From positions 10,152,857 to 10,216,856 of the forward strand of contig CM053331.1 of assembly GCA_028583605.1 (NCBI GenBank): a stretch of 64,000 nt of DNA, written 5' to 3'. The position numbers and the translations under genes were made by a program. Positions 42,969 through 55,260 of the stretch are shown piece by piece. Every line of letters begins with the position of its first letter. The first letter of the stretch is position 1. The DNA comes from Dastarcus helophoroides (Eukaryota; Arthropoda; Insecta; Coleoptera; Bothrideridae). The notes beneath the pieces are model-generated. The model saw nothing but the letters and a program-made list of their open reading frames with translations. It searched no databases and was not told where the DNA came from.

Positions 42969-43803
42969 CTGCCCGCATAACTGATATGCTCTTAGAAGCA
43001 CATTCTTATGGGAAATAACGTAACAATGGTTTTACCGAAAAATTCCAATTTATTCTTGAGATATTAAAGAAAAACTGTTTTTGAGGAGAGAGGGGAGAGG
43101 AGTTCACCACTTAAATTACAAATTTAGCATCTAAAAAATTGTTAATATATTATTTTGATAAAATAGCAATATAGAATGAGTTAAAGGTAAAAAAATAAAT
43201 GTTTTGATTTGCAATCTAATAATGATTAATTTCATGGGGTTCTTCAAGCGTCATAAAAGTAAGGGTGTTACGTTATTTCACTGTTAATGCAAAATATGTC
43301 AGAATAATCATTATAGGAGTAAAATTGACAAACACATGTTGTGATTTATTTTCCATATCTCTCTACAGAAAAAAAATTAACTCTTCTTTTCAATGATTTG
43401 TTTGCAAAACCCCGAAGCAGGTCAATTTTATTTTTTAGTTTACTTAAGGAAATTGTCAAATTTGATAAAATTCAGTTGTTTAAAAGTTGATATATAAGAA
43501 AAAAAATCAAACTCGCCCCCATAAACATTAGGGGTTGCAACTTTTTAATATAACTAATATGTTTTAGAAGCGTTTTTTTATGAGAAATAACTAAGCGTTT
43601 GTTTCATCAAAAAATTCTAATTTATTCTTGAGTTATTGAAGAAAAACTGGTTTTTGAGGGTAACCTTAAGGGGTGATTTCACCACTTAAATCGCCTAGTT
43701 AGCATCTAAAAAAAAATACGTGTCCAATATTTTTTATGTACTACAACATATCACAAAATGAAAAAAAAATCGGTGGGGTACACCTCGGGTATTTTCCTTG
43801 TGG

Positions 43804-45635
43804 GTGCGGTGCGTTCTCTTCCCGATGAATATTAGCTGAAGCAACTGATTTTTTTGTTAACTGAAAAGCGTTCTACAACATATTGGGATTTTCACATAAT
43901 TAAGAGGGATTTTAAAACTTTTTAGATTTTTAAACCTTAATATAATGCGGCTTATGGGCCTCCTGACATTTTGGCAGCTTTGCCGAAAATTATAAAAACT
44001 GTTAAATTTAAAACAGTTGAAGCAAATCTCTTTTTAATAAAAAAAAATACTCATAAGAAGAAAAGTTTTAGGATGTTAAACGTTCTTCGGACAAATTATC
44101 TTAACTTTTCAATTCACAGAGTCAAATTCACTGCCAATAACTATTTAAAATACACAAAGTTGCGGTCTAAAATACAATAATTACAGGTTACATTAAAACC
44201 CCACTACAAGGAACCAGCAAAAATGCTTGTTAATAAAAGATTTTCGTTACTATAAACACCATTGAATAAATATGAACAAGCAAGAGGATAAAGAATAAAG
44301 GAATTCACTCGTTAATTCCTTTGACTATATTATCTAAGGTTAATTCCATTTCATCTTATAAACGGTCTCCCTGAATTACAATTAAGTGATTGGATATAAA
44401 AACCAATTGTTACAGTTCAAATTTTATGTCGACAATAAATAAAATTCCTCATAAGACTTACTTATCAAATGATAGCTTCTAATCACGTTTAACAGAAGTA
44501 TTTCTGACACTTTATGTTACTATCACGCAAAAGTATGTGCCAAACTTTGTGAATAATTTAGTTTAGCATGTTTGGTTTGTTGTATCCCCACCTACTGCAA
44601 AATTAATGCAAGTGGTCTCTGTCGGTTATCCGCTTGCTTCTTGTTTAAAAATAGCAATAGCTAGCAGCGTCATCCGTCATACAAGATACATACAGTGCAT
44701 TTAGTCTATATCAGTCAAACATGCGCGTTTGCTTCTTCTCAGGTGACCTTGGGCAGACCTGCAGACCAACGTATTACCGTTTGGAAATCAGCGCTCATCA
44801 AACCATATGAAAAAAAAAATAATCACACAATGGTAGAGCAAGAACTAAACCATTGTGAAGGTTGTAAGAAAGTCGGAGATTCTTCTTTGCAAACACAATA
44901 GCAGTATTCACTTTATTTTTAATAATAACAAATTGACAGAAATTACATAACTAAAAATTGAAAAGATATGAGAACTTCTTCATTTCACGCTCAGTTAATT
45001 GATCGAATTTCTGCGAAAAAGATCTAAATTTTCAGAAAAAGTGTTTAATCTTTTGGTGAAAATTTGAAATTTTCCAGGAGTCAGATTTTATCAAAATTTA
45101 GAAAAAAATTGAATTTTAAGAAAAAAAAGAAATTTTAAGAAAAAAAATGGAAATTTCCTGGGTGAATATTTATTTTCTCTTGACTGCTCTCGTTACAGGA
45201 AAACAGGCATCCTACCATGTCAGAAAATGTCCAATATTGTGATACACGTTGAAATTTTGAGAAACAAATTGAAACTTCAAAAAAATATTTTCGTAATTTT
45301 CTTACAAAAATTTTAAATTTAAAAAAATATACTTTTTTGTCAAAATATCGACCAAATTTCTAGGAAAATGCAAATTTTAATAAACAAACTGAAATTTGCA
45401 GAATTAAAAAAAGTCGAAAATTTCAGAAAAGGTCGAAGCTCCAGAAGAAACTCAATTTCGGAAAAAACGACGAAACGAGGAAAAATTTGAAATTTTGATG
45501 AAGGTATTGTGGTGAGTCGAGTTCTACTAAACTGTTCTATTTCCTCGTTTGTTTTATTTAATTGAATTTTATTCAATTTTTCTTGGAAATATTAAATCTC
45601 CAAATATTGTACTATATAAAATTCTTTGTAACAAC
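43804..45635. other. no recognised gene
   Basis: Short unconvincing frames at 43971-44180 and 44695-44901. The span 45000-45500 is degenerate CGAAATTT-type repeat (GAAATTTGAAATTT, AAAAGTCGAAAATTTC). The LTR element begins at 45636. Confidence 0.4.
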
Positions 45636-45894
45636 TGTTATCAACCATGGCAACCGAGGGTACTCGCACAAGGTCAGCGATCTCAGGGGTCGAGTGTGAC
45701 AGGAATGCTGAGGGAAAAAGTGCTTGCGATGAACCGAAATGCGGCGGCTGGGTTGAGGCATTCATTCGGGGTGATTCATTGGAGACGTATGAGCGCGGCT
45801 AGCTAACGTTAACATGGATGGTTAAATGTATAGATTTTACTTTGTCTTTTCAAATGTTACAGTTTGGTATTTTTGTAATAAACGGTTGTTTACA
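45636..45894 (+). repeat. 5' LTR
   Basis: It begins TGTTATCAACC and ends GGTTGTTTACA, a TG...CA structure with short inverted ends. AATAAA near 45878 is the probable polyadenylation signal. It differs from the 3' LTR only at about 45698 (T versus C) and about 45792 (A versus G). Confidence 0.92.
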
Positions 45895-45910
45895 TCAGAA
45901 GTGGGATTGT
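45895..45910 (+). promoter_or_regulatory. primer-binding site, tRNA-Leu type
   Basis: TCAGAAGTGGGATTG directly after the LTR is complementary to the 3' acceptor and T-arm region of tRNA-Leu (whose 3' end reads ATCCCACTTCTGACA). It starts slightly inside the tRNA end. Confidence 0.65.
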
Positions 45911-46839
45911 ATAGGTGTGTTTTTGAGTTTTTAGTTAAAAAGGTGCAAAAATATATCAGACAACGCGCTCCAAAGTAAAAGCAGTACTGAGGACTCGGCA
46001 TGAATCCAGAAGACATCGGCGATGGCAGGGGAGTTCGCGAGAGAGCTGAAAAAGCCATAAACAGAGGTGAAGACAGGAGGGTGTAAGGGCAAGTTGTACA
46101 TCCCCAAGAACCTCAAGTGTGGTAATAATCGCCAGCAGGGTGCAGGAGAGTAGTGGGTCGATAAACAAAATAAATGCTCTTAGTAATGTTCTGGGTTGCG
46201 TCAGATGATTGATAAAATCGTAAATGCAAAAAAATCCAAAGTTATTAAATTTAGCAGTCAATCACAAATAATCTAAACGTAAACGAAGTAAACAAAGAAA
46301 GGCATGCTCCTCTAAATAAAAGTATTTGTGACTCAACTTTACCCATACACGAGTACGTGATCGTCGAAATAAATGCTGACTGAGAATTATGGCCATTATG
46401 GGTTTTTAAGGTAATTAGTTTGATCTGAAAAAGGCCATTACGTATTCACATTTATTTTTACGAGAACATTGTTAGATTTTGGGTCCATAAATTAATCTGC
46501 TGTGCGAATCGTCCATTTTATAAATAGGTGTACCTTTATTATGATAATGCTTAGTAATTATTGGTATTATTTTAAAGAATAAATTCCTACAATAAACATA
46601 ATCTAACTCTTACATTATTGAAGTATATAGATTTGAAGTGTTAATTTTTGCGAACCAAGGTTGAAATACAGGAGTATAAGGTACCTGATTCGACCATAAA
46701 AGCGATAAATTATTATTAGTCGAAAACACCTAGTTCGGCAACTTAAATAATATTTGAATTTAATCGAATATTTTAGAAAATGTACACCCTGTTATTCAGA
46801 ACAAAGTAAACCATAAAGTGTATTGTTTCACAAAAATAT

Positions 46840-47095
46840 TATGTTGATATGGAGAGACCATTCCTTTGAATTAGAAACTGTAGCAATTGTGTTATTAGTT
46901 AATAGATTTCGGCAGTAGTTAGTCGGAAGGCCCTTCACAGTGATTACTGATTGTGCTGCAGTAACAAATACTTTCAAAAAGGTAGAATTAAATCAGAGAA
47001 TCGGCTGGTGGGTTTTGGAATTGAGCGAATACCAGTTTGGCATTAGACAATCGACCTGTCAGCAAATGCGTTATGTTGATGCTAGGCGTTTTTAC
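46840..47095 (+). pseudogene. Gypsy RNase H fragment
   Basis: Reading across a frameshift near 46915: HSFELETVAIVLLVNRFR (with the Glu of the ELET box), then VGRPFTVITDCAAVTNTFKK (Asp of TDC), then NQRIGWWVLELSEYQFGIRQ and QQMRYVDA. It corresponds to the RNase H of Gypsy polymerase. The RT that should precede it is not detectable. Confidence 0.75.
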
Positions 47096-47199
47096 AAGCG
47101 ACTACACACATAATGTATGAATTGAAGGGTAGAGAGGTAAAAAAAAATCACAAATCATGGTCCTCACTGGCTTGTATTTAAACGAGCCCCTTTTCAAAT

Positions 47200-47910
47200 T
47201 GTTCAACTAAATCTTGAAGATCTTTGTCTTTTTGTCTTTTTGCAACAGGTAAAATTTATGATGAGGTAGCTCATAATTTATGGTTTCTGCGCATGCGACG
47301 TTTGGTAGAGAAATACATGAAAAACTTGTATATTGTTGTATATTTCAAATCTGTAGAAAGCGTCGAATACCGTGATCTTGTTAGGAAATATCCAGATCCT
47401 TTTATAAAATTCTCACCGATCATCTGGGGTCTTTAATAAAAACGAAATGAGGTAATACTCAAGTATTCTTCGTTGTGGATGCGTTTACAAGGTTTGTTTT
47501 AATTTTCTCTTCACCTAATGCAAGGTCAAGAATGTACTCACTATAATGATAGACTTCTTCATAAGGGTTTTTGGTGCACCATTTCCAACTACTAACTAGT
47601 GACAAGGTAAACCATTTACGTCTAATAATTTTGAAATATTTCGCAAAATTAAAATACTCACTACTTGAATGCAGCTGGGCGACCAAGAGGAAATGGACAA
47701 GTTGAAAGTTACAATAGAACTATTTTCGATTCATTGGCTACTATGGGAACAGAAATAAACCATGAAAAATTGAATGAGAACATTAACAAACTCCAGTTAG
47801 GATTAAAAGGTACCATAAATCAGACATTAGGAGCATCTCCAAGTGAGGATCTGATGGAGTTTCGTGTAATAGGGCAGGTGACCTTATTACTAGCTGAAAT
47901 GTAGCGAAGT
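47200..47910 (+). pseudogene. Gypsy integrase, three fragments
   Basis: The zinc-finger region is degenerate (MMRAHNLWFLRMRRLVEKYM, where HxGxxKT and a CxxC are expected). Then VFFVVDAFTRFVLIFSSPNA provides the first catalytic Asp. After a gap, NAAGRPRGNGQVESYNRTIF carries the catalytic Glu context (GNGQVE), followed by KLQLGLKGTINQTLGASPSE. The middle of the core with the second Asp is missing. Frames differ between pieces. Confidence 0.78.
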
Positions 47911-48149
47911 ATTGATGTTACAGCGGTACTACAACAAATAATTGAAAATGCATCTATTTGCCAGTCCAAACAAAAATGCATATTTCGATCCAAAGCGTTG
48001 TTTCCGATTAGCTCAAGCAAATGATTAATTTTCCTTAAAACAAATTCTTTCTTTTACAGCACAGGTACAAGTCAAATTATTACCAAAATAAAAAGGTATC
48101 TAAGGTCACAACAACAGAAACACTGAAGGATAGAGTAAGGGAGGTTAGG

Positions 48150-48425
48150 TTCTTGGAGTAGGGTTACTACTCAGACAAGAACAGCTGGATAAGCAGATAC
48201 CCAGGAAGCTCTTCAGTGCGGTGAAAGGAGATGGAATGGTGGTCAACTATTCAGAAGCGTTCCTTTCAGATTCAATTTAACAAAATGGTTGGGTAAGTTA
48301 AGGACACTGATGAGTAGAGTAGGGGGTTACTACTCAGACAAGAACAGCTGGATAACCAAATACTCAGGGTGCTCTTCAGTGTGGCGAAGGGAGATGGAAT
48401 GGTGGTTAACTGTTCAGAATCATCA
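48150..48425 (+). repeat. imperfect tandem duplication, about 165-bp unit
   Basis: GGAGTAGGGTTACTACTCAG with following sequence to GGTGGTCAACTATTCAGAA recurs from about 48317 as GAGTAGGGGGTTACTACTCA to GGTGGTTAACTGTTCAGAA. It lies in the post-integrase part of the Gypsy element. Confidence 0.7.
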
Positions 48426-48624
48426 TACTTTCGCGTGGGATTAGCCCATAGAGTTAGCATTTAAGTAGGAGTTTAAGTTCTAAAAATATAAGCTGCCTCT
48501 CACTAACCAGGGTACTAATATTCTTCAAAAATAAATAGAAAAGTAAATATACATGTTCTTATAAACTTTGTTGCACAGATCTACCACTGGAGTGAGGACA
48601 CTCCAGCTGTCAGGAAGGGCCGAA

Positions 48625-48883
48625 TGTTATCAACCATGGCAACCGAGGGTACTCGCACAAGGTCAGCGATCTCAGGGGTCGAGTGCGACAGGAATGCTGA
48701 GGGAAAAAGTGCTTGCGATGAACCGAAATGCGGCGGCTGGGTTGAGGCATTCATTCGGGGTGATTCATTGGAGACGTATGGGCGCGGCTAGCTAACGTTA
48801 ACATGGATGGTTAAATGTATAGATTTTACTTTGTCTTTTCAAATGTTACAGTTTGGTATTTTTGTAATAAACGGTTGTTTACA
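48625..48883 (+). repeat. 3' LTR
   Basis: Same length and ends as the 5' LTR, with two substitutions. AGGAAGGGCCGAA just upstream may be the polypurine tract. CAAC follows at 48884. Confidence 0.92.
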
Positions 48884-50154
48884 CAACGTTTTGCGTGAGA
48901 AACAGATTTCTTAGCGTTCACAAATTAGATAAGGGTTATTTGTTAGGCCTGGTTTGTTTCAAGCACAGATACCTAAACTGAGTAAAATAACATGTTAGTT
49001 TTGAAGGACCGCTGAAAAGTAGAGTAATAAATAAGGGTAAGTGCCAATAACGGAGACCGTAGCAAATATCTCGGCAAGCCCATGTGGTGGTAGACTGGAG
49101 GAATTTGACGTTCAAAAAACGCCCTTATAAACACATACAATTGTAAATTATTTAAATTTCAGTTATCGAAGTAAAACTTGCAAGATAAAGGGACGACATT
49201 ATTCAAAAGGGGTTTGCAGTTTGATATGCACTTTAAGAATCCTTTTCAAAATTTATTTAAGGGCTAATTTGGATTAGAAATATTTAAATTAGTAGAAATT
49301 CTGCATCCTCATGCCCTCTAGCGAGATGCAGAGGATGTCTTTCGGTCCCCAGAAGTTAAGGGTAGGGGAATAAAAAGATAAAACACGAAAGACCAATTTT
49401 AAAGTAGTCAAGAACTAAACTTCGATGAAATTAGTTTAAAAATTATGGTCAACCTCCGAACTTATAAAAACGAGTACGGAATACGGGAGTTTAAAAAAAA
49501 ATTACTTCTGTTTGTGCTAATCAACGTAAATGAACACAAAAAAAAACAATTTCTGTTCAACGTGAAGTTCTTGTGCCATTTATGTGATGTTTGCTACGAA
49601 ATAAGTAGGCAAGTAAATTTTAAATTGTCCGATGATTTTGTTTGATGGTTTTCGCTCTTATATGATTTAATTAACTTTGCCGAAAATTTGAGAAAATACT
49701 TAATCCTAATTTTGATCAATATGGGGTTGGGGGGCGTACACAAAAAAAAAGGAGAAAGGAAGGTAAAACTTCCACAACAAACCGAATGAATGAGAAAGTC
49801 GTTGTTAGAAAATTATTATAGGGCCAAGCACCCTACCGCTGACTGGTGCAACTACCAGTCTCAGTAAAACAAAAAAAAAAAGAGAGAGAAAAAAACAAAC
49901 ACAAAGAGAATAGAATGAAAAAAACCAAAACAAATAAAGCAAATTTGCTTCGAGAATCTTCTATTTTCTTAAGGTCGTTCTTCGATGTTCTGCTGTTGGA
50001 AACTGAGTTTCCAGGGGTTCAAAAAATCGATCACACCCATCACCGCAGGCTCGGTAACTGACAGCAGGCATCCATATTAGGATTTGCTGATGATGTACTG
50101 TAAGTTCTCGAAACGTGAAAAACAAGGAAAACCGGAACCGGTGTTGTAAGAAGG
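48884..50154. other. no gene; purine-rich run
   Basis: AT-rich DNA. A purine-biased run of A and AG repeats spans about 49865-49945. No coding homology. Confidence 0.4.
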
Positions 50155-50412
50155 TTGTCTGAAGAACTTTCCAGACAAAGACAAAGTCCCAACACATGTG
50201 AGCCCCTGGGTGTGCTCCGCGGGAACGTACGCCTTAACACCCTAGAAGGAGTAGTAACCTCTTCTGGTTCTTGTTCTGGTGTACTCGCCCGGTCTGCCTT
50301 ATCCGTGGGTCCCCTCATCGGTTACACGTCCAAAAAAAAGGACCCCCTATATAGGCCACGGAGAATTACAACACCGCGCGTCGCGATCAGGAAGCTTTTG
50401 CAAAATTACTAA
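50155..50412. other. GC-rich island with open frames on both strands
   Basis: Frames are open on the plus strand (MSEELSRQRQSPNTCEPLGV onward) and on the minus strand, neither recognisable. Composition is much richer in GC than the neighbourhood. CCCCTATATAGG near 50342 looks like a TATA box. This may be a promoter or first exon of a host gene, but nothing decides strand or product. Confidence 0.25.
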
Positions 50413-52859
50413 TTTATAGCCGCATGCCTAGATTTACTGTCAACATAAATTTACTAACGTAGGCGGACGAGCAGTATCAGCATCAGCTCTCGTTAGGGAA
50501 ATGTTTTGATGAAAGAAATGAGAACTTCTTGCCAGTTTCTAACTTTAATTTCAATGTTTTGTGCTAAGTCAAGCTTAGCCACTTTCTAAGCCAGAAAACG
50601 CCCCATCTATTAGAACAGTAGCCGTAGAAGTAGATGTAGTGTTAGAAGGGCAAATTCTGCTCAGAAAGTTTCTACGAAATCTGAACAATATTTCTAGTCT
50701 ATTTTATGACACTGGTTTGAGTTCGAATGATTGAGTTTGGTATGAGAAAAACAGAAAACAAACAAAGGAACAAGTTAACAAAGGAAAGAAAGAAAGAGTG
50801 AGAGAACGAGAGGTCTGTAAGATTGAATCAACATTTATAAATTTGATTTATTACGATAAATCACAACTTCATTTCCAAGCTTGAGCTCCATTTTCTCGTA
50901 GCATTATCCTTTGGATATTGTTAGCTCAAAGCTTTAACAGGAAACTGTATGCTATGTGAAGTATGCTTGAATTAAGAAGCGACAAAAACACAAAAGAATT
51001 GGGGAATAAAACAGACACCTGAAAATAGTTTGAGAACCTCTGTGTACAAACTAACCAGCGAACACCCACCGATAATCAGGTACAAAGTTAGCTGCATTTG
51101 GTTTGAAAACCTTTGAGTACAAACTAAATGGCTCAGCTGGGGAAAGCATTGCGATTATTAGGGTTAAAATAAACTTTGGGAAATTTATAACCGACGCACC
51201 ATATACGAGCGAAAGAGTTAGACAAAGAATGTCAGATTACTTGTGCTTAATGAATTCTCTTCATTTTCTAAAGAAATATTTCTCTCAGATCTGTGTCCAG
51301 CAAATTTAAACAAGTTGAAACAAACAGGTTCACTTTTATTTTGTTGTATTATGTTTAAGAACACTTGAAAATCACAAACTTGAAATTTTGTTGATTTATT
51401 TTTGACCAATTGTAATAAAACGTTGAGGTCAATTGTTGTTTGAATTTGATAACACTTCCTCGTCGACTCTACGAGCTGGGGTTACAATTTATTGAAATAA
51501 AATAATTTTAAACACAACGTAGACAAATTGGGTCCGAAAATCGAAAATAAATTATTCTTCGAAAATTTTTAAAGATGAGCAAAATTCGACAATTTTGAAA
51601 AACTATATACACTCACTGGTTATGGTCACAAACGGCTGGGTCGCTCATTACAGTATATTTGATAAAATAAGTGGAGTTTTATCAGTAAATGCAAGAACTC
51701 AAAAAAAAGACAAATTTTTTAAGACAATATGAGATTTGACAAAAAAAGTCAAAATTTCGAAAAAAATATTTCAAGAAAAGAACAAATGTTGAAGCTGGAA
51801 AGAAAATTTTTGGTTTCCCAGGTAAATACATAAATTTCGGTTTGCTGCATAAACTAGAGAGGGACAAGCACACACCTTTACTCTATTCTAGCTGCGCCTA
51901 AGATTAGCTAGGATATGTTCATTAATATTACGTATAAAAGGTGATAAAAGAAAACGGCCTAAAATACTATTTAAAAAAAAATAGGTAATTGAAATAAAAC
52001 TTTATATAATCAGCTATCCAAAGTTAAAAACAGTTTATGCAATTTCATGGTTTGTTAAATTAAAAGAGTTCGATTTGTTTTGTTTTACATATAACTCGAT
52101 AACGGAACAAACATTTTATTTCTGCTAGATGCTCAGTCAAGACAAAAACAAACAAACAAAAATAGAGGGCCCCACAAAGAAAAATCTAATCGGGCCCAGC
52201 ACTTATTGGATCCGGGCCTGCCAAAAAGTGCCTAAAATAAATGATTTGAAATGAACATTCCGAAAAAATTGATTATGTTTAGAACACTTTTTTTAATACA
52301 AAATAATGATTGTTAATTAGTATATTCATATAAACATGTCCTTCGATGATGATCACCATATTAGTGTACACTCTTCATTATAATAATTCATGATACTTTC
52401 CAAAACCGTAGACTTTATATGCTATGGGATGCAACTACTAATGTTAACATAAAGACTATGTGTACTATGTGGGCGGTCAAGCTCAATACTAAGCCGAGGC
52501 ATTTCCTTCCTAAATATTAATTTAAAGAAAGCTCGTTGAAGCGTAATAAAAGGCACGCACTATAAAAAGCTTATCTTCCAATTTCGTGTGTAACATCGAT
52601 TCCTTTTTGCGCTTGTTTTTTCAATAAAAATTCAGTACATGAAAGAGAAGTAGGATCTGATACAAAAAAGAACCATTTCGCCTTGCTTATCCGGAGAATG
52701 TTAACGTTTCTATTAAATTAAATGTTCAACAATAATAATTACTTTTGTTTTAATAGATGCGAATATTTAGTCACATTTGTCTGGAATATTATAAGGTTGC
52801 AGAACCTATTTAACTTACTATCATTAGAACCTTACTTTCAGGTGAATTTACTAAGCCAA
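50413..52859. other. no gene recognised; one possible hAT terminus
   Basis: AT-rich DNA with short frames only. Near 52160-52212 the minus strand starts CAGGCCCGGATCCAATAAGT and continues with GGGCCC blocks, resembling a hAT terminus, but no partner end or duplication was found. The span 51540-51830 has degenerate CGAAATTT-type repeat. Confidence 0.35.
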
Positions 52860-55260
52860 TTAATTTTCTATTTTTTTTTTTTTTGAAAATCTCATTCTAT
52901 TTCAAAACTTCAATCTTTTTTTGAAACTTCCACTTTTTTTTTTAATTTGAACATTTTTGTTGCTAATCCGACTTCTTTTAAGATTTCAACTTAAAAAAAC
53001 AAATTTCTTGGAACTTTTTTAAAAGAAAGTGTTTATTTTTTAAATTTTGATTATACTGAAAATGTGACTTCAAAATTTGAACTTTTTTTCGTAAAATTTG
53101 ACTTTTTCATTTAGACTTTTTCTGAAATTGTTGATTGCTCTCAAGATTTCGACCAATTAAATATTTTGCCTTTTTCAAACATTTGACTTTGTGAAAATTT
53201 CGATTCTTATTAATGTCTATTGTTCTGGAAGATTGCTACTTATTTTAAAAATTTTACACCTTTAAAATTTTCATTTATTTCAAACTTCACATTTTTTCAA
53301 AATTTTGACCTTTTTTCAAAATTTTGCCTATCTAAAAATTTTAACTCTTAAAATTTCTAGTGTTTTCAGTTTTCAATTTTTTTCTAAATTTTGATTTTTT
53401 TTAATTGAAACTTTTATGAAAATTCTGATTTTTTTTTTTAAATTTTGACTTCCTTGAAAATGTCATTCCAAAATTTAAGTTTTTTTTTCAAATTTTGGCT
53501 ATTTTTCAACATTATGACTTTTCCAATTTTGATCATTTCTATATTTCAACTTTTTTCAAATCTTTGACTCTTGCGAATTTTAAATTTTTTCCAAAATTTT
53601 GTTTTTTCTCGAACATTAATTTTTTTGTAAATTTTGTTTTCGAGACATTTTTCTTTTGAAATTTTCGACTTTATTGAAGATTTTTGCTTATATACTTTCT
53701 TTTGAAGATTTTAATTTTTTTGAAAATTTCGATGTAATTTTTTTTAGAATTTAGGCTTAAAAAGTATGACTTTTTTTCTAAGAACGTCGTTTTCTTCTCG
53801 AAACTTTGTTTTTTTGTGAATTTCGAACGCTTCATCCAAAATATCTAATCTTTTTCAAAATATTGATTTGTTCTCTTTTTTCAAAAGTTCGACTTTATTA
53901 AAGATGTTTACTTTTTTAAAGTTCGACCTTTTAAAATTTTGACTCTTCCCAGGATTTTGTTTTTTTTTTGTACATCTCAACTTTGTTCAGAATTTCGTCT
54001 TTATCTAAAAATTTTCATTTTTTTTGAGAATTTCGCATGTTCTGAAATTTTTGATTTTGTCACAAAATTTCGACTTTGAAAAATTGGACTTTTTTGATAA
54101 CTTTCTATTTTATTGAAATGTTCAATAATTTTTTGAAAAATTATTTTTTTTTTGAAAGGTTCGACTTTTTTAAAAATATTCACTTTTTGAGAAAATTTTG
54201 ACTTTAGAATTTTAAATCTTAAAATTTAACAATTTTATCTTTTTCTTGAAACTTCAAACTTTTTTCAAAATCTTGTTTTTTGTTCTAGAATTTTTTTTTC
54301 GTAAATTAAAAAGTGTTTAGAAATTTCTGATTTTGAATGTTGACTGAAAATTTCTATATTTTTTATGATTTTCACTTTTTTCTGGAAATTCCAACCAATT
54401 TTCATTATTTTGAGTCTTTCTTGGAGGTTTAAAAGTTACGCCTTATTCTTGAAATTTCGACTTTTTTTGTAAATTTCGACTTTTTTCGAATTTGATCGCA
54501 AATGTACGAAGGCGTTTTAAGGACATCAATAACATTTTAAATAATTTTTTTTAGAAATTTGGACTTCTTTTATCAAAATTTCGACTTCTTTCTCAAAATT
54601 CCGAGATTCAAAGTCGTAAGTCTGAATTGAATCCGAATATTTCGACCTTTTTCTCGAAATTTCGACTTTATTCTTGGAATTTCGACTTTAAACCCAAAAT
54701 TTTTACTTTTTCTCGAAATCTGAGATTATATGGTTGAGTTAGGCAGATGACAGTTGCATCTCACTACTCCGCTTTCCCAACAATATTGACAGTTAGTAAT
54801 AGGGTGCGTTCAGTAATTCCTATTTTCAGTTATCAATATTTTGACTTTTGTTTCGAAATTTCGAGATTAAAGTCGAAATTTTGAGAAAAACAATCGAAAC
54901 TTCGAGCTTAAAGTCAAAATTTCGAGATGGGAGTTAAAATTTCGACTCTAATCTTGGAATTTCAAGAAAAAAGTCGAAAATTTGAGTTTAAAGTCAAAAT
55001 TCCGAGATTAAAATCGAAATTTCGAGAAAAAAATCGAAATTTCGAAATTAAAGTCAAAATTTCAAAAAAAAAGTCGAAATATCGAGTTTAAAGTCGAAAT
55101 TTTGAGAATAAAAATAGAAAATTTGAGAAAGAGATCGAAATTTGGAGAAAAAAAAATCAGAGCTTTTTTAAAATTCCACCTTTTTTTTTGAAAATTTGGA
55201 CTGTTTTTTAAAAACTGGACTTATTCTCTAAGTGTTTGAATTTTAAAAATTTTGCCTTGT
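52860..55260. repeat. large degenerate CGAAATTT-type array, strand-switching
   Basis: From 52860 to about 54720 the plus strand is T-rich with units such as AAATTTCGACTTTTTTC and TTGAAATTTTGACTTTT. From about 54830 to 55160 it becomes A-rich with the complementary units (AAAGTCGAAATTTCGAGAAA). A 100-bp unique segment (GAGTTAGGCAGATGAC near 54735) separates them. Units are cleanest at 54560-55130 and decay outward. No coding content. Confidence 0.75.

Larger units (their letters stand above)
40652..43799 (+). mobile_element. MULE 2, FLYWCH type, with long inverted termini
   Basis: The left end AAGGAAAGTACCTGAGGTGT and the right end (minus strand) AAGGAAAATACCCGAGGTGT continue as matching sequence for about 100 bases (ACCCCACCGATTTTTT, AGTACATAAAAAA, ATTGRACACGTATTTTTTT). 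The 3' half contains an extra partial copy of the terminal region (43020-43130 resembles 43590-43700), so the right end is internally duplicated. Five copies of a GGCAGAGCTGCGCCGATA-like motif lie inside both ends. No flanking target duplication was found. Confidence 0.8.
45636..48883 (+). mobile_element. Gypsy-type LTR retrotransposon, internally deleted
   Basis: Two 259-bp LTRs (45636-45894 and 48625-48883) differ at only two positions by eye. They are flanked by CAAC on both sides, a 4-bp duplication of the size usual for Gypsy elements. The interior is only 2.7 kb. It retains part of RNase H and integrase, with no recognisable gag, protease or RT core. The polymerase order (RNase H before integrase) is that of Gypsy. 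Confidence 0.92.

Noticed and set aside
45837..46261. Minus-strand frames up to 101 codons after the 5' LTR
   Set aside because: They overlap the LTR and leader region on the opposite strand, with no homology, and are likely chance frames.
49800..49870. tRNA-like short stretch (GGGCCAAGCACCCTACCGC)
   Set aside because: Could not be folded by eye into a cloverleaf with a plausible anticodon and T arm.
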